Shown here piece after piece: positions 33,810 to 43,547 of a stretch of DNA of 64,000 nt. The notes under the pieces are model-generated. The model worked only from the letters and a program-made list of their open reading frames with translations, made no database searches and was not told the origin of the DNA. The translations under genes and the position numbers were made by a program. Position 1 is the stretch's first letter, and the number at the start of each line of letters is the position of its first letter. Source of the stretch: Butyrivibrio sp. Su6 (GTDB taxonomy: Bacteria; Bacillota; Clostridia; Lachnospirales; Lachnospiraceae); contig NZ_FNUR01000003.1 of assembly GCF_900108105.1 (NCBI RefSeq), positions 124,001 to 188,000 of the forward strand. Reading direction: 5' to 3'.

Positions 33810-35435
33810 TTAAAGGCTTAGCTCAAATACGTCAAACCAATATCTCTCCATGAGATAGCTTCCAAGGTTCTCATAGGTTATACCATATTCTTTATTCCAC
33901 TCATCAAGAATGGCTTCTCTGCTATTAAAGCTTCCGAGAAAGAGGACTCTTTTTCCTGATAAAAGATAATTCTCAACATCCACAGAATCCTCGATTGTAT
34001 AGAGTCCTGTGAGCATTTCATCCACAAGTGCTTCAGGCTGTCCGTAGTAGAGATATATCTTGTGCTCATCCTCTGACACATCTTCATTTAGATAATAAGC
34101 CAAAAGAGCCTGAACATGATCAAAGTTACTGATAATAAGTGTATCTGAATCTATTTCTGAAAAGAGTTCTAATGTCTTTTCCATGTTGACCTGTCGGTAC
34201 TCTTCGTTGCCAATAAAGCCTTTAAAATCCACACATCCAACTATAGCAATAAGCATCCCTAATATACAATAGGATATATTTATTATTTTCCCGGATGTAG
34301 TCTTATTAAAAGCACTTCCTATAACAACACTTAAAGCCAGATAAAAAGTCCCCATTGCAGGAATCATATACCTGTTAACAAACACAGGGCGGATCAGCAT
34401 CGATGCTACAATTCCTACAATAACCAGCAAAGGAAGCACCATGACTGCCATAAGATTCTGAAGGTCTTTTATCTTTTCTTTTTCATCCTGATATCCACAT
34501 TTTATCAGCCTGATCACATTGTTAACCACAATTAAAGCAACAAGTATGAACAATATAACCGCCACTGCAGTAGTAATGATACCATTTGAGAAATATCCAC
34601 TGAAAAGATATTTGATACAACTTCCAAAAGTTCTAAGTCCCACAGGCTGTATCCAGTAGCTGCCGCTCACAGTATGTGCCTGTCCAAGGAGCACTGAAAG
34701 CCATGGAACATAACAGACAGCAGTCAGGTTCGCACTGATGATAACAGCTGCGATTGCCTTGAAATTCAGGTGCTTTTTGCTATCGTTTCCGCGCATGACA
34801 GCAACGTACTTTATTATCATCCAAAGTAGAACATAGAAATAAATAATTGCTACTGAAAGTGCAGCATAGTAATGGGTATAAAACGCTGCTGTTCCATACA
34901 AAAACAATGCGATTCCGTTTAAGAAATCCCATTTTCTGTCCTCGCTCAGATAATTTTTCATCAGATTGAAGGCATGTATAAGTGAAGCTGTCACAAAGAA
35001 AAGTGCCCAGCTGTACATTCTGATTTCTGTTGTGTATTCAGGAAGTCCCGGCATGGTGACTGACGCAAAACAAAAAAGCCCGCTTGCAAGCATTCCATGG
35101 TTTTTCCTGATAACAGTGACTGCATAAATAAAAAGCAATAAAAACGGCAGGATTGAAGCAATCTTGCCACTTGTTTCAATTGGCAGACCAACGCTGCTTC
35201 CCAGAATCAAAAACACCCTCACGATCATGTAATAAAGCGGCGGGTGCACATCTTTTGAGGTAAGACTGATAAGCTCCCCGAAAGGTCTTTTGGCAAATTC
35301 CATGGAAAAGAGCTCGTCGTACCAAATATCAGTAGAAAAAGTCAGAAGAAATGCTCTGACCAGACAATATATAGCCGCAACAATAAAAGCTATTCCAATA
35401 CAGTCTTTTGTGACTTTAATTCTTTTTTCAGACAT
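33810..35435 (-). CDS. GT39-like polytopic glycosyltransferase
   Basis: A 541-residue membrane protein with about ten to eleven transmembrane segments and the ArnT/PMT-like signature DIWYDELFSMEFAKRPFGEL in the first outer loop, near residue 36, where the D-E pair is catalytic in the family. SKDVHPPLYYMIVRVF follows near residue 61. A soluble domain of about 120 residues lies at the C-terminus. Enzymes of this fold transfer sugars from polyprenyl-phosphate donors to lipids or proteins outside the membrane. Donor and acceptor are not known here. Confidence 0.82.
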   Translation of the reverse strand: MSEKRIKVTKDCIGIAFIVAAIYCLVRAFLLTFSTDIWYDELFSMEFAKRPFGELISLTSKDVHPPLYYMIVRVFLILGSSVGLPIETSGKIASILPFLLLFIYAVTVIRKNHGMLASGLFCFASVTMPGLPEYTTEIRMYSWALFFVTASLIHAFNLMKNYLSEDRKWDFLNGIALFLYGTAAFYTHYYAALSVAIIYFYVLLWMIIKYVAVMRGNDSKKHLNFKAIAAVIISANLTAVCYVPWLSVLLGQAHTVSGSYWIQPVGLRTFGSCIKYLFSGYFSNGIITTAVAVILFILVALIVVNNVIRLIKCGYQDEKEKIKDLQNLMAVMVLPLLVIVGIVASMLIRPVFVNRYMIPAMGTFYLALSVVIGSAFNKTTSGKIINISYCILGMLIAIVGCVDFKGFIGNEEYRQVNMEKTLELFSEIDSDTLIISNFDHVQALLAYYLNEDVSEDEHKIYLYYGQPEALVDEMLTGLYTIEDSVDVENYLLSGKRVLFLGSFNSREAILDEWNKEYGITYENLGSYLMERYWFDVFELSL

Positions 35436-35448
35436 TCCATCCTCTTAA

Positions 35449-35479
35449 ATAGGCACAGCCAATAAATAGCTGTGCCTAT
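35449..35479 (-). terminator. Hairpin after thrS
   Basis: ATAGGCACAGC and GCTGTGCCTAT form an 11-bp stem (9-nt loop) 6 bp after the thrS stop. The following minus-strand sequence, TTAAGAGG, has only a weak T-run, so termination may be partial. Confidence 0.6.
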
Positions 35480-35485
35480 GATTGA

Positions 35486-37363
35486 TTAAAGTGATTCTAT
35501 AAGTTCAAGTGAATGCTCTGTGTTAAGTTTCTTGCACATTTCAACAAATGTATCTAAAGGAACATTCTGAACCTGTTTGTTCGAACCGCGTACATTGATA
35601 GATACTGTACCCTCAGCAGCTTCCTTATCTCCAATTACAAGGATGTATGGATCTTTGTAATTCTTGAACTTTTTGATCTTCTCTTTCATGTTGTTGTCTG
35701 AGTAATCAGCTTCAACACGAACGCCTGCTGCCATAAGAGCTTTCTCTACCTTCTCAGCGTATTCGTTATGCTCAACTCTGATTGGAACGATACCAACCTG
35801 ATATGGGCTGAGCCAGAATGGGAATACACCCTTGAAGTTCTCAATGATGATACCGATGAATCTCTCAAGTGATCCATAAATAGCTCTGTGGATAACTACA
35901 GGCATCTGCATTGTTCCATCCTGAGCCTGGTATGTAAGACCAAAGTTATGAGGAAGCTGGAAGTCAAGCTGTACTGTTCCGCACTGCCATTCTCTTCCAA
36001 GAGCGTCCTTGATCTGAAGGTCGATCTTAGGTCCGTAGAAAGCACCATCACCTTCATTTACTTCGTATCCACCCTCGCCGTACTTTTCATCAAGAATTTC
36101 CTTAAGAGCAGCCTCAGCTCTGTTCCAAACCTCAATATCACCCATGAAGTCTTCTGGTCTTGTTGAGAGCTCAGCTCTGTATGTTACACCGAATGTCTTG
36201 TAGATCTCATCTGCGATTGAGATAACGTCTGCAATTTCCTCTTTTATCTGAGATTCCATTACGAATGTATGGTCATCGTCCTGACGGAACTCCTGAACAC
36301 GGAAAAGACCATTCATCTGTCCTGACTTCTCTTTACGGTGAAGAACATCATACTCGCTGTAACGGATAGGAAGCTCTTTGTAAGAGTGATTTGTTCTCTT
36401 ATATGTCATCATGGCATTAGGACAGTTCATTGGCTTAGCTGCCATTGTGTCATCCTGCTCACGATTGTAGATAACTGAACCAGCCTGGATCTTGATGTTC
36501 TTTGGTTCTTCTGCAGGCTCATTGATGTTCTCAAGTACACCGGGGATCTCAGCATCTGCCTTAAGCCATCCTGAAACACCAGGAACCATGAACATGTTGT
36601 TTACGTAATGAGCCCAGTGACCACTGATAAGCCAGAGCTTTTTGTTGTTAACAAGAGGAGCAGCTATTTCTGTATAGCCGTGTCTTTCCTGTACTTCTCT
36701 TGAATACTTAAGAAGTGCCTGATACATCTTCCATCCTCTTGGAAGCCAGTAAGGCATACCTGGAGCTGTTTCATCAAACATGAAAAGATCAAGTGCAGCA
36801 CCGATCTTCTTGTGATCTCTCTCCATAGCTTCCTGGATCATCTTGATGTGCTGTTTAAGCTCATCCTTGCTTGGGAAAGCATAAAGATAGATTCTTGAAA
36901 GCTGATCTCTATGCTCATCGCCTCTCCAGTATGCACCTGAAACAGACTTAATCTGATAAGATGCATTAAAGAGTTCCTGAGAGTTTTCTACGTGAGGTCC
37001 GCGGCAAAGATCCACATAATCCTCACCTGTATAGTAAACAGTGATTACCTCATCCTCTGGAAGGTCATTGATAAGTTCAGTCTTGAACTTCTGATTCTTG
37101 AACATTTCAAGTGCCTCCGACTTTGAGACCTCTTTACGTGTCCAATCCTCTCTTCTCTTGATGATCTCGCGCATCTTGTCTTCGATTGTCTTGAAGTCAT
37201 CCTGTGTTACAGCCTTTGGAAGTACGAAATCATAGTAGCATCCATCCTCAATCTGAGGTCCGATAGCATACTGAACTTCCTCGCCGTAAAGCTCGATAAC
37301 TGCCTTGGCAAGAATGTGCGCAAGTGAGTGACGGTAAACTTGTAAATACTCTTCTTTATTCAT
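35486..37363 (-). CDS. thrS: Threonyl-tRNA synthetase without TGS domain
   Basis: A 625-residue class II synthetase that charges tRNA-Thr. It begins directly with the editing domain (YRHSLAHILAKAV, with the H-x3-H zinc-like site at residues 12-16), so the N-terminal TGS domain of about 60 residues found in most bacterial ThrS is absent. Catalytic-core motifs include PMNCPNAMMTYK with the zinc-binding cysteine, FRVQEFRQDDDHTF, and motif 3 in HRAIYGSLERFIG; the C-terminal anticodon-binding domain starts near 535 (QVGIVPI). I found no T-box leader in the 130 bp upstream, which is unusual among Firmicutes thrS genes. Confidence 0.95.
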   Translation of the reverse strand: MNKEEYLQVYRHSLAHILAKAVIELYGEEVQYAIGPQIEDGCYYDFVLPKAVTQDDFKTIEDKMREIIKRREDWTRKEVSKSEALEMFKNQKFKTELINDLPEDEVITVYYTGEDYVDLCRGPHVENSQELFNASYQIKSVSGAYWRGDEHRDQLSRIYLYAFPSKDELKQHIKMIQEAMERDHKKIGAALDLFMFDETAPGMPYWLPRGWKMYQALLKYSREVQERHGYTEIAAPLVNNKKLWLISGHWAHYVNNMFMVPGVSGWLKADAEIPGVLENINEPAEEPKNIKIQAGSVIYNREQDDTMAAKPMNCPNAMMTYKRTNHSYKELPIRYSEYDVLHRKEKSGQMNGLFRVQEFRQDDDHTFVMESQIKEEIADVISIADEIYKTFGVTYRAELSTRPEDFMGDIEVWNRAEAALKEILDEKYGEGGYEVNEGDGAFYGPKIDLQIKDALGREWQCGTVQLDFQLPHNFGLTYQAQDGTMQMPVVIHRAIYGSLERFIGIIIENFKGVFPFWLSPYQVGIVPIRVEHNEYAEKVEKALMAAGVRVEADYSDNNMKEKIKKFKNYKDPYILVIGDKEAAEGTVSINVRGSNKQVQNVPLDTFVEMCKKLNTEHSLELIESL

Positions 37364-37436
37364 TTTTTCATCCTTTCGTGCTACCCCTACCGGGAGCAGC
37401 CTCTTTCATAATCTATATTGTATTAATCAACAAATA

Positions 37437-37467
37437 GAAATATTAAGACAAAAGTCTTTAATATTTC
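37437..37467 (-). terminator. Terminator of the SEC-C gene
   Basis: GAAATATTAAGAC and GTCTTTAATATTTC pair over 13 bp with one bulged base, beginning 24 bp after the stop at 37492. The minus strand continues TATTTGTTG. It separates the SEC-C gene from thrS. Confidence 0.65.
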
Positions 37468-37491
37468 TACCTGTCGGATCAATATCTCAAA

Positions 37492-37998
37492 TTAAGCGTT
37501 TTTGCCGTGGCACTTCTTGTACTTTTTGCCACTTCCGCATGGACATGGATCGTTAGGATATACCTTGTCCTCTTTTCTGATTGTATGTGAAGCCTTCTCC
37601 TCTTTGTAAAGAGCCTTTCTCTTGTCTGCATCAAAGATAGCTTCCCACTCTGTAAGGTTGTAAAGCCAGTCAGCACCAGCGTTTACCATGTTCTTATAAA
37701 GAAGTTCCTTGTCAAATCCAAGGTTAACCTCTGTATCCTCTTCCATATCGTCGATAGGGTTCTGCTCTTTAAGAGAGTCATTGATACCATCGAGGAATCC
37801 AACCATTGTCATAAGATCAACGCCGTATTTCTCAGCAAGTTCTTTTACAGTTCCCTTTACAACTTCATCAGGGTTCTTTAAAAGAGTTGCATAGATATCG
37901 CGTTCTTTCTGAAAATATTCTGTCCAGAGCTTCTGAAGACTTCCCTTATCTGCAGTCTCAGAATAAGCCATATCACGCCATTTTTTAAGTAATGCCAT
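37492..37998 (-). CDS. SEC-C zinc-motif protein
   Basis: A 168-residue protein that ends in a SEC-C motif, [20 protein letters not shown], the zinc-binding tail known from SecA. The rest is helical and acidic with no recognised catalytic motif. The ATG at 37998 is 9 bp after GGAG; a TTG two codons upstream is too close to that site. In other proteins the SEC-C motif helps bind ribosomes, SecB or other partners, so a role near translation or export is possible but unproven. Confidence 0.8.
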   Translation of the reverse strand: MALLKKWRDMAYSETADKGSLQKLWTEYFQKERDIYATLLKNPDEVVKGTVKELAEKYGVDLMTMVGFLDGINDSLKEQNPIDDMEEDTEVNLGFDKELLYKNMVNAGADWLYNLTEWEAIFDADKRKALYKEEKASHTIRKEDKVYPNDPCPCGSGKKYKKCHGKNA

Positions 37999-38141
37999 AA
38001 CCAAATACTCCTATTTCTTTTTTTATTATAAATTTTTACTTTTGTTCAAAGCATACACGTTATTTTAATATATTTGCTTGGATATGTAAACCAGTGTTGC
38101 ACCGTTCAGTTCCTAAATATGATACCAATCCGGATAGGTCT

Positions 38142-39032
38142 TTATCCAGGCATTTTTCCTGACTCTCTTGCGATAATGTAGATTCGCTCGCTTGCTTCAG
38201 TCGTGGCTTCATGAGTATCCGCATCTATAGCTGTTATGTACTCAAGACCGGCCTGTTTTACGAAAGAAATCATCTCTTCAAGAGTGTATCCCCTTTGATA
38301 ATGAGTTTCTACTGACCTTCTAAACAGTTCTTTTTCCTTATCACAAAGGGCATAGATTGTCAGATCATATTCGTTGATATGCTCATCTTCATGATAGTAA
38401 TTATCCCATATAAAGCTGCAGTCCTCGCGGTTTTCTGCAATTGTCACATCACCGATCTCATCTCTGTACTTGTGAAGGGTATTAAAATCGAATATAAATA
38501 TTCCCTTTGGAAACAGGAAATTATTGACAAGTCTGAAGGTTTCTATAACGTCGTCATCTTCAAGCAGGTAGTTTATGCTGTCGCATACGCTGACTATTGT
38601 TCCCGCGGTGCAGTACAGGTCAAGCTCTCTCATATCCTGTTCAAGGAACATGAGGTTAAGTCCTTTATTTGCCGCTTTGTTTCTGGCAATATCAAGCATG
38701 TCGGGAGATAAGTCAATTCCCATTATGTCATAGCCTTTTTTTGCCATTTCAATGGTGAAGCTTCCTGTGCCACAACCAAGCTCAACCACAAGATTTTTTT
38801 CCTGGTCAAGGGCTTCCTGGCTTCCATCTTCTATTACATCTGCCTCTAAATCAGATTCAACATTTTCATTCTTGTCAAAAGCCACTGCTTTTTCATTGAC
38901 ATTCTCAATTTTTATAGGCTTGCTGACTCCATATTTCTCAATTAATTCAGCAATAAAATTACCCCATACGTCGTATGGGGTTTCATCCATGAATGTGTCA
39001 TATACGCTTGCAAAATCTGTATAAGCTTCCAT
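38142..39032 (-). CDS. Class I SAM-dependent methyltransferase with acidic insert
   Basis: A 296-residue methyltransferase. The start (YTDFASVYDTFMDETPYDVW) is typical of a common Firmicutes family. Motif I is VVELGCGTGSFTIEMA near residue 83, motif post-I MGIDLSPDMLDIARN near 104 and CDSINYLLEDDD near 148. Between the start and motif I there is an insert of about 40 residues (about 41-80) rich in Glu, Asp, Asn and Val, which relatives of about 250 residues lack. The substrate is unknown. Confidence 0.87.
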   Translation of the reverse strand: MEAYTDFASVYDTFMDETPYDVWGNFIAELIEKYGVSKPIKIENVNEKAVAFDKNENVESDLEADVIEDGSQEALDQEKNLVVELGCGTGSFTIEMAKKGYDIMGIDLSPDMLDIARNKAANKGLNLMFLEQDMRELDLYCTAGTIVSVCDSINYLLEDDDVIETFRLVNNFLFPKGIFIFDFNTLHKYRDEIGDVTIAENREDCSFIWDNYYHEDEHINEYDLTIYALCDKEKELFRRSVETHYQRGYTLEEMISFVKQAGLEYITAIDADTHEATTEASERIYIIARESGKMPG

Positions 39033-39100
39033 GTTTATTCCTTTTTATCACAACTGATTGATGATCAAACAGTCAAATCCATTTCAAAACTGATTCCTGA

Positions 39101-39574
39101 TCAGAACAGACTTCCTATAAGAAGTACTACCTTTGTTCCAAGTCCCATTATAATACCGGCAAGTACTACACCGCAAATAACTGCCTTGACACTCTTTTTG
39201 AAATCCATATCAAGGATTGAAGCAGCAAGTGTACCTGTCCAGGCACCTGTTCCAGGAAGTGGAATTCCTACAAACAGGAAAAGTGCCCAATATAAGCCTT
39301 TTCCGGCTTTTTCTTTTAACTTTTCTCCACCCTTATGTCCCTTTTCAAGGCAGAATGTAAAGAATCCTCCAATCACTGGCTTATCTTTTCCCCACTCAAG
39401 AACTTTTCTCGCAAAGAAGAAAATAAAAGGCATTGGGATCATATTACCGATAATTGCTATAATGTAGCTTGGAAGTACCGGAAGTCCCATAGCAATTGCA
39501 TAAGGTACTGCTCCTCTGAGCTCTACAAGCGGAACCATTGAGATTAAAAATACTATAATATACTTTTTTAACAT
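39101..39574 (-). CDS. Small multidrug export family membrane protein (COG2426)
   Basis: A 157-residue membrane protein with four or five hydrophobic segments and family motifs PLVELRGAVPYAIAMGLP near residue 15 and FLFVGIPLPGTGAWTGTLAA near residue 95. The pair of re-entrant-looking motifs with E/R and P/G residues relates it to DedA-like proteins, so the multidrug name inherited by the family is doubtful. A GGAG site precedes the start. Confidence 0.85.
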   Translation of the reverse strand: MLKKYIIVFLISMVPLVELRGAVPYAIAMGLPVLPSYIIAIIGNMIPMPFIFFFARKVLEWGKDKPVIGGFFTFCLEKGHKGGEKLKEKAGKGLYWALFLFVGIPLPGTGAWTGTLAASILDMDFKKSVKAVICGVVLAGIIMGLGTKVVLLIGSLF

Positions 39575-39726
39575 GAATAAATCTCCTAATCGTATGTGCG
39601 TTCTTAACTAGTGTACATCTGACTGTAAACCTTTAATAATATGATCTACATTTGTTTTCAGTCAGCAACTCAGAAATTTTATCATTAAACTGTATTAATC
39701 GCAATCATGTATTATAGATTCTTCTT

Positions 39727-40776
39727 TTAGACAATTTTCCGTAAGCTCTCTATCAGCGTATCCATCTGTTCATCGGTGCCAACAGTGATTCTCAGGTATT
39801 CACTGATGCGTGGCAGATCCCATCTTCTTACGATAATTCCGCGCTTGCGCAGCTCCTCAAATATCTTTTTCCCGGAAACAGTTTTGTGCTTTGCAAAAAT
39901 AAAGTTACTTGAAGAATCAGGAAAAACAAAGCCAAGCTCTGACAAAAGTGGCTTAACTCTCTCCCTGGTTGCGATTATCTTGCTGCAAGTTTCCTTAAAA
40001 TACTCTTTGTCAGCCAGTGTTGCTGCTCCAAGCTCGAGAGATGGCCTGTTCATTGTATATGAGTTAAAAGAAAACTTGGCATCATTTAAGTAACCTATAA
40101 GCTTTTTAGAACCAAAAGCAAAGCCTATCCTCATGCCGGCCATAGCCCTTGATTTTGAGAAAGTCTGAACAACAAGCAGGTTCTCATATTTATCAATAAG
40201 CGGCAGGGCACTCTTTCCACCAAAATCAATGTAGGCCTCGTCCACGATTACAACCACGTCCCTGTTGTTCTTAAGGATGTCTTCTATCATGTCCAAATCT
40301 TCAACAAGGCCCGTTGGTGCATTGGGATTAGGAAAGATCACGCCGCCATTTTCAACATAGTAATCTTCCTTCTTTATCCTGAATTCCTCATCAAGTGGAA
40401 TCTGCTTGTATGGAATTCTGTACAGGTCAGCCCACACATCATAAAAAGAATAGGTGATATCAGGGAAAAGAATGGGCTTATCCGAGTTAAAAAATGTCAA
40501 AAAAGCCATAGAAAGCACGTCATCCGATCCAACGCCAACAAATATCTGGTCTGCAGGCACGTTGTAATAATCTGACAAAGCATTTATCAATATGCCAGAA
40601 CCCGGATCCGGATATAACCTTAAGGATTCATATTCAAAACTATCCAGGGCCTTCTTTACAGATGGAGCCGGCGGATAGGGGCATTCGTTTGTATTTAGTT
40701 TGATAATATTGCTTATTTTAGGCTGTTCTCCGGGAGTATATGGAACAACTTTCCTGACATTTTCTTCCCAAGACAT
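39727..40776 (-). CDS. hisC: Histidinol-phosphate aminotransferase
   Basis: A 349-residue PLP enzyme of fold type I. Motifs include KLNTNECPYPPAPSV near residue 27, PNPNAPTG near 148, VDEAYIDFGG near 178 and the PLP lysine in TFSKSRAMAGMRIGFAFG near 209. It converts imidazole acetol-phosphate to histidinol-phosphate in histidine synthesis. Close relatives can act on aromatic amino acids. A GGAGG site lies 7 bp before the ATG. It stands alone here, away from other his genes. Confidence 0.9.
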   Translation of the reverse strand: MSWEENVRKVVPYTPGEQPKISNIIKLNTNECPYPPAPSVKKALDSFEYESLRLYPDPGSGILINALSDYYNVPADQIFVGVGSDDVLSMAFLTFFNSDKPILFPDITYSFYDVWADLYRIPYKQIPLDEEFRIKKEDYYVENGGVIFPNPNAPTGLVEDLDMIEDILKNNRDVVVIVDEAYIDFGGKSALPLIDKYENLLVVQTFSKSRAMAGMRIGFAFGSKKLIGYLNDAKFSFNSYTMNRPSLELGAATLADKEYFKETCSKIIATRERVKPLLSELGFVFPDSSSNFIFAKHKTVSGKKIFEELRKRGIIVRRWDLPRISEYLRITVGTDEQMDTLIESLRKIV

Positions 40777-40924
40777 GTTAAATCCTCCGTTACTTTATTA
40801 CTCTACCATGATAAAGCATAGTCTAACATATCATTTTTAAACTGGCAATCTCTTTTATCCCTGCATGTCAAATTTACTTCTAATCCTACGTTACCCTATT
40901 ATCATCACATCCAGTGTGATATCT

Positions 40925-41785
40925 TCACACCTCAATCTCGCCCTCAAACACTGTTGTTGCTGGGCCTTCCATAATGACAGATGAACCACTAACCCCGTCC
41001 CAGGAGACCATTACTTCCCCGCCAAGTACGTGAACTGTCACATTATTATCTGTAAGTCCGTTCAAAACGCAGGCAACTCCTGTTGCGCAGCATCCTGTAC
41101 CGCAGGCAAGAGTCTCACCTGTTCCTCTTTCCCACACGCGCATGTGAACGTTGTTTTTATCATCAATCTTTACAAATTCAGTATTCACACGTCTTGGGAA
41201 AAGTTCATGATTTTCAAACTTTGGTCCGATCTTCTCAATATCAAGGTCCTCAAGGCTCATATCTTTAGGTAAAAATACTACCGCATGAGGGTTACCCATT
41301 GAAACACAGGTCATGTGCCATGTCTTACCATCTACGATAATTGGAGCATCAACGACCTGATCACCGGAATAGTTCACAGGCACTTCCTCCGGTTTTAATA
41401 TAGGCGCACCCATATCAACCTTCACAGATGAGACCATTCCATCATCACCAATTGTAAGATCTATGTATTTCTTTTTTCCTGCACTTACGATGACAAGGTT
41501 CTTTTTAGTAGTAAGCCCCTTATCATATACGTACTTTGCAACGCATCTTATGCCATTACCGCACATTTCTGAACGAGAGCCGTCTGCGTTATACATCTCC
41601 ATTTCAAAGTCGATGCTCTCATCATCCACAGGATTGATAAAAATAAGACCATCTGATCCTATTCCAAAATGTCTGTCAGAAACTTTTATGGCAAGCTCAG
41701 ACTTCTTCTCCTGAGAAATCTTCTCACTTTTTCCATCTACATAAACATAATCGTTTCCACAGCCATGCATTTTCGTAAACTTCAT
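40925..41785 (-). CDS. dapF: Diaminopimelate epimerase
   Basis: A 286-residue enzyme converting LL- to meso-diaminopimelate. The two catalytic cysteines are present in SEMCGNGIRC near residue 76 and ACGTGCCATGVAC near residue 227. The N-terminal KMHGCGNDYVYVDG and VSMGNPHAVVF are further signatures. It is divergent from dapL, whose product LL-diaminopimelate is its substrate, so both should supply lysine and peptidoglycan precursors. Confidence 0.96.
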   Translation of the reverse strand: MKFTKMHGCGNDYVYVDGKSEKISQEKKSELAIKVSDRHFGIGSDGLIFINPVDDESIDFEMEMYNADGSRSEMCGNGIRCVAKYVYDKGLTTKKNLVIVSAGKKKYIDLTIGDDGMVSSVKVDMGAPILKPEEVPVNYSGDQVVDAPIIVDGKTWHMTCVSMGNPHAVVFLPKDMSLEDLDIEKIGPKFENHELFPRRVNTEFVKIDDKNNVHMRVWERGTGETLACGTGCCATGVACVLNGLTDNNVTVHVLGGEVMVSWDGVSGSSVIMEGPATTVFEGEIEV

Positions 41786-41974
41786 ATGCTAATCCCTCAT
41801 CACTTCCAACAACCTTATAAAGTGCCCTTTCTATTTCAATTTATAGCCATTATCATTAAGGCGCCAATCGTTTCTACAATTAAAACCATGACTTTTCCTT
41901 ACCAGCAGCCATAATTATATACTTCCATCTTTAATTTCCATATTAATCATTCCGCAAAAAAATCTCAAGAAAAA

Positions 41975-41990
41975 TGTATACAATTATACA
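41975..41990. promoter_or_regulatory. TGTATA-4-TATACA palindrome between dapF and dapL
   Basis: The perfect inverted repeat TGTATACAATTATACA lies in the 290-bp gap between the divergent dapF and dapL genes, about 85 bp before the dapL ATG. It resembles operators of GntR-type dimers. No lysine riboswitch-like structure is apparent in the gap. Confidence 0.4.
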
Positions 41991-42075
41991 AAAATGGTGT
42001 AGGATAAATCACAAATTAAATTGTGCACGACAGATACGAGAAAAGTATAACACAGTAATGACAGGAGAACACACT

Positions 42076-43302
42076 ATGTTTAAGCCAAATGAAGATTATT
42101 TAAAACTACCCGGAAGCTACCTTTTTAGTACAATTGCAAAAAAAGTTGCTGCTTTCCAGGAAGCAAACCCAGATAAAAAGATCATCCGACTTGGAATCGG
42201 TGACGTCACAAAGCCACTGCCAAAAGCAGTTATTGAGGCTCTTCACAAGGCTGTTGACGAGCAGGCAAATGCAGAAACTTTCAGAGGATATGCCCCTGAC
42301 CTTGGATATGAGTTCCTTCGCCACGCAGTTGCTGAAAACGATTTTAGGGCTAGGGGATGCGAGATTTCAGATGATGAAGTTTTTATTTCTGACGGAGCTA
42401 AAAGTGATTCCGGAGCAATTCAGGAAATCTTTTCAAAAGATGCAAAGATAGCTGTATGCGATCCTGTTTACCCTGTATACGTTGATTCAAACGTTATGGC
42501 AGGTAGATGCGGGGATTATGATGAAAATACAGGAATGTGGAGCAATGTTATCTACATGCCTTGTACAGCTGAAAACGGCTTTGCACCTGAACTTCCATCA
42601 GAAACGCCAGACCTTATCTATCTGTGCTTCCCTAACAATCCGACAGGTGAAGCAATAACAAAGGACCAGCTCCAGAAATGGGTTGATTACGCAAACAAAG
42701 CAGGTGCTGTCATCATATTTGATGCTGCTTATGAGGCTTATATTTCAGAGGATAACATTCCTCATTCTATCTATGAGTGCGATGGTGCAAGAACATGTGC
42801 TATTGAGCTTAGATCTTTTTCCAAGAATGCAGGATTTACCGGTTTAAGACTCGGTGCAACGATTATTCCTCACGACCTCAAAGTTTCCTTCCAGGGAAAA
42901 GAGGTCGAGATGCACAGCCTCTGGGCAAGAAGACATGGAACCAAGTACAACGGCGCTCCATACATCGTACAGAGGGCAGGCGAAGCCATCTACAGCCCTG
43001 AAGGCAAAGCTCAGGTAAAAGAAATGATCGCATCCTACATGAAGAATGCAAAATACATTTATGATGGTCTTAAGGAAGCAGGATACACAGTATACGGCGG
43101 TAAAAATTCACCATATATCTGGCTTAAGACTCCTGACAACATGACAAGCTGGGAATTCTTTGACTACCTTCTCGAAAAAGCCAATGTTGTCGGAACTCCT
43201 GGTTCAGGCTTTGGTCCAAGCGGGGAACACTATTTCAGACTCACTGCTTTTGGCAGCTACGAAAACACCGTAGAGGCCATTAACCGAATTAAATCACTGT
43301 AA
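42076..43302 (+). CDS. dapL: LL-diaminopimelate aminotransferase
   Basis: A 408-residue PLP enzyme that makes LL-diaminopimelate from tetrahydrodipicolinate in one step. The start at 42076 follows GGAG by 8 bp, and homology begins there (MFKPNEDYLKLPGSYLFSTI). Other motifs are RLGIGDVTKPLP near residue 43, CFPNNPTGEAI near 186, the PLP lysine segment LRSFSKNAGFTGLRLG near 253 and a C-terminal FGPSGEHYFRLTAFG. DapL is the typical route in Lachnospiraceae that lack the succinylase or acetylase branches. Transcription ends in the left hairpin of element B. Confidence 0.95.
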   Translation: MFKPNEDYLKLPGSYLFSTIAKKVAAFQEANPDKKIIRLGIGDVTKPLPKAVIEALHKAVDEQANAETFRGYAPDLGYEFLRHAVAENDFRARGCEISDDEVFISDGAKSDSGAIQEIFSKDAKIAVCDPVYPVYVDSNVMAGRCGDYDENTGMWSNVIYMPCTAENGFAPELPSETPDLIYLCFPNNPTGEAITKDQLQKWVDYANKAGAVIIFDAAYEAYISEDNIPHSIYECDGARTCAIELRSFSKNAGFTGLRLGATIIPHDLKVSFQGKEVEMHSLWARRHGTKYNGAPYIVQRAGEAIYSPEGKAQVKEMIASYMKNAKYIYDGLKEAGYTVYGGKNSPYIWLKTPDNMTSWEFFDYLLEKANVVGTPGSGFGPSGEHYFRLTAFGSYENTVEAINRIKSL

Positions 43303-43374
43303 AAAATTTTCTATCGCAAGTGATAAATTAAATTTCAACCCTTATTAAGTTTTTTACGCATAAGAGATTAACGA

Positions 43375-43420
43375 GAGGAATACTGCCAACCTGTTTGGTT
43401 ACGCAATATTCCTCTTTATT
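43375..43420 (+). terminator. Left-end hairpin of element B, terminator of dapL
   Basis: GAGGAATACTGC and GCAATATTCCTC pair, with an inner AACC-5-GGTT stem, followed by TTTATTTG on the plus strand. It lies about 70 bp after the dapL stop codon. Confidence 0.75.
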
Positions 43421-43547
43421 TGTATAAGCGTAAGCTAGTTGGGGAGTCAGTAAGACACCGGGACGGTTCTAATGACTTATTAAAAGCAAGTCATTCAACC
43501 GTCCATTTAACTTCTTAGAAAAGTATAGGTTGTAGCTGCGTACGCCA

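Noticed and set aside
37364..37491. T-box leader of thrS
   Set aside because: No specifier stem, conserved T-box sequence or antiterminator pattern is visible in this short region; it holds only a terminator of the upstream gene and a small imperfect repeat.
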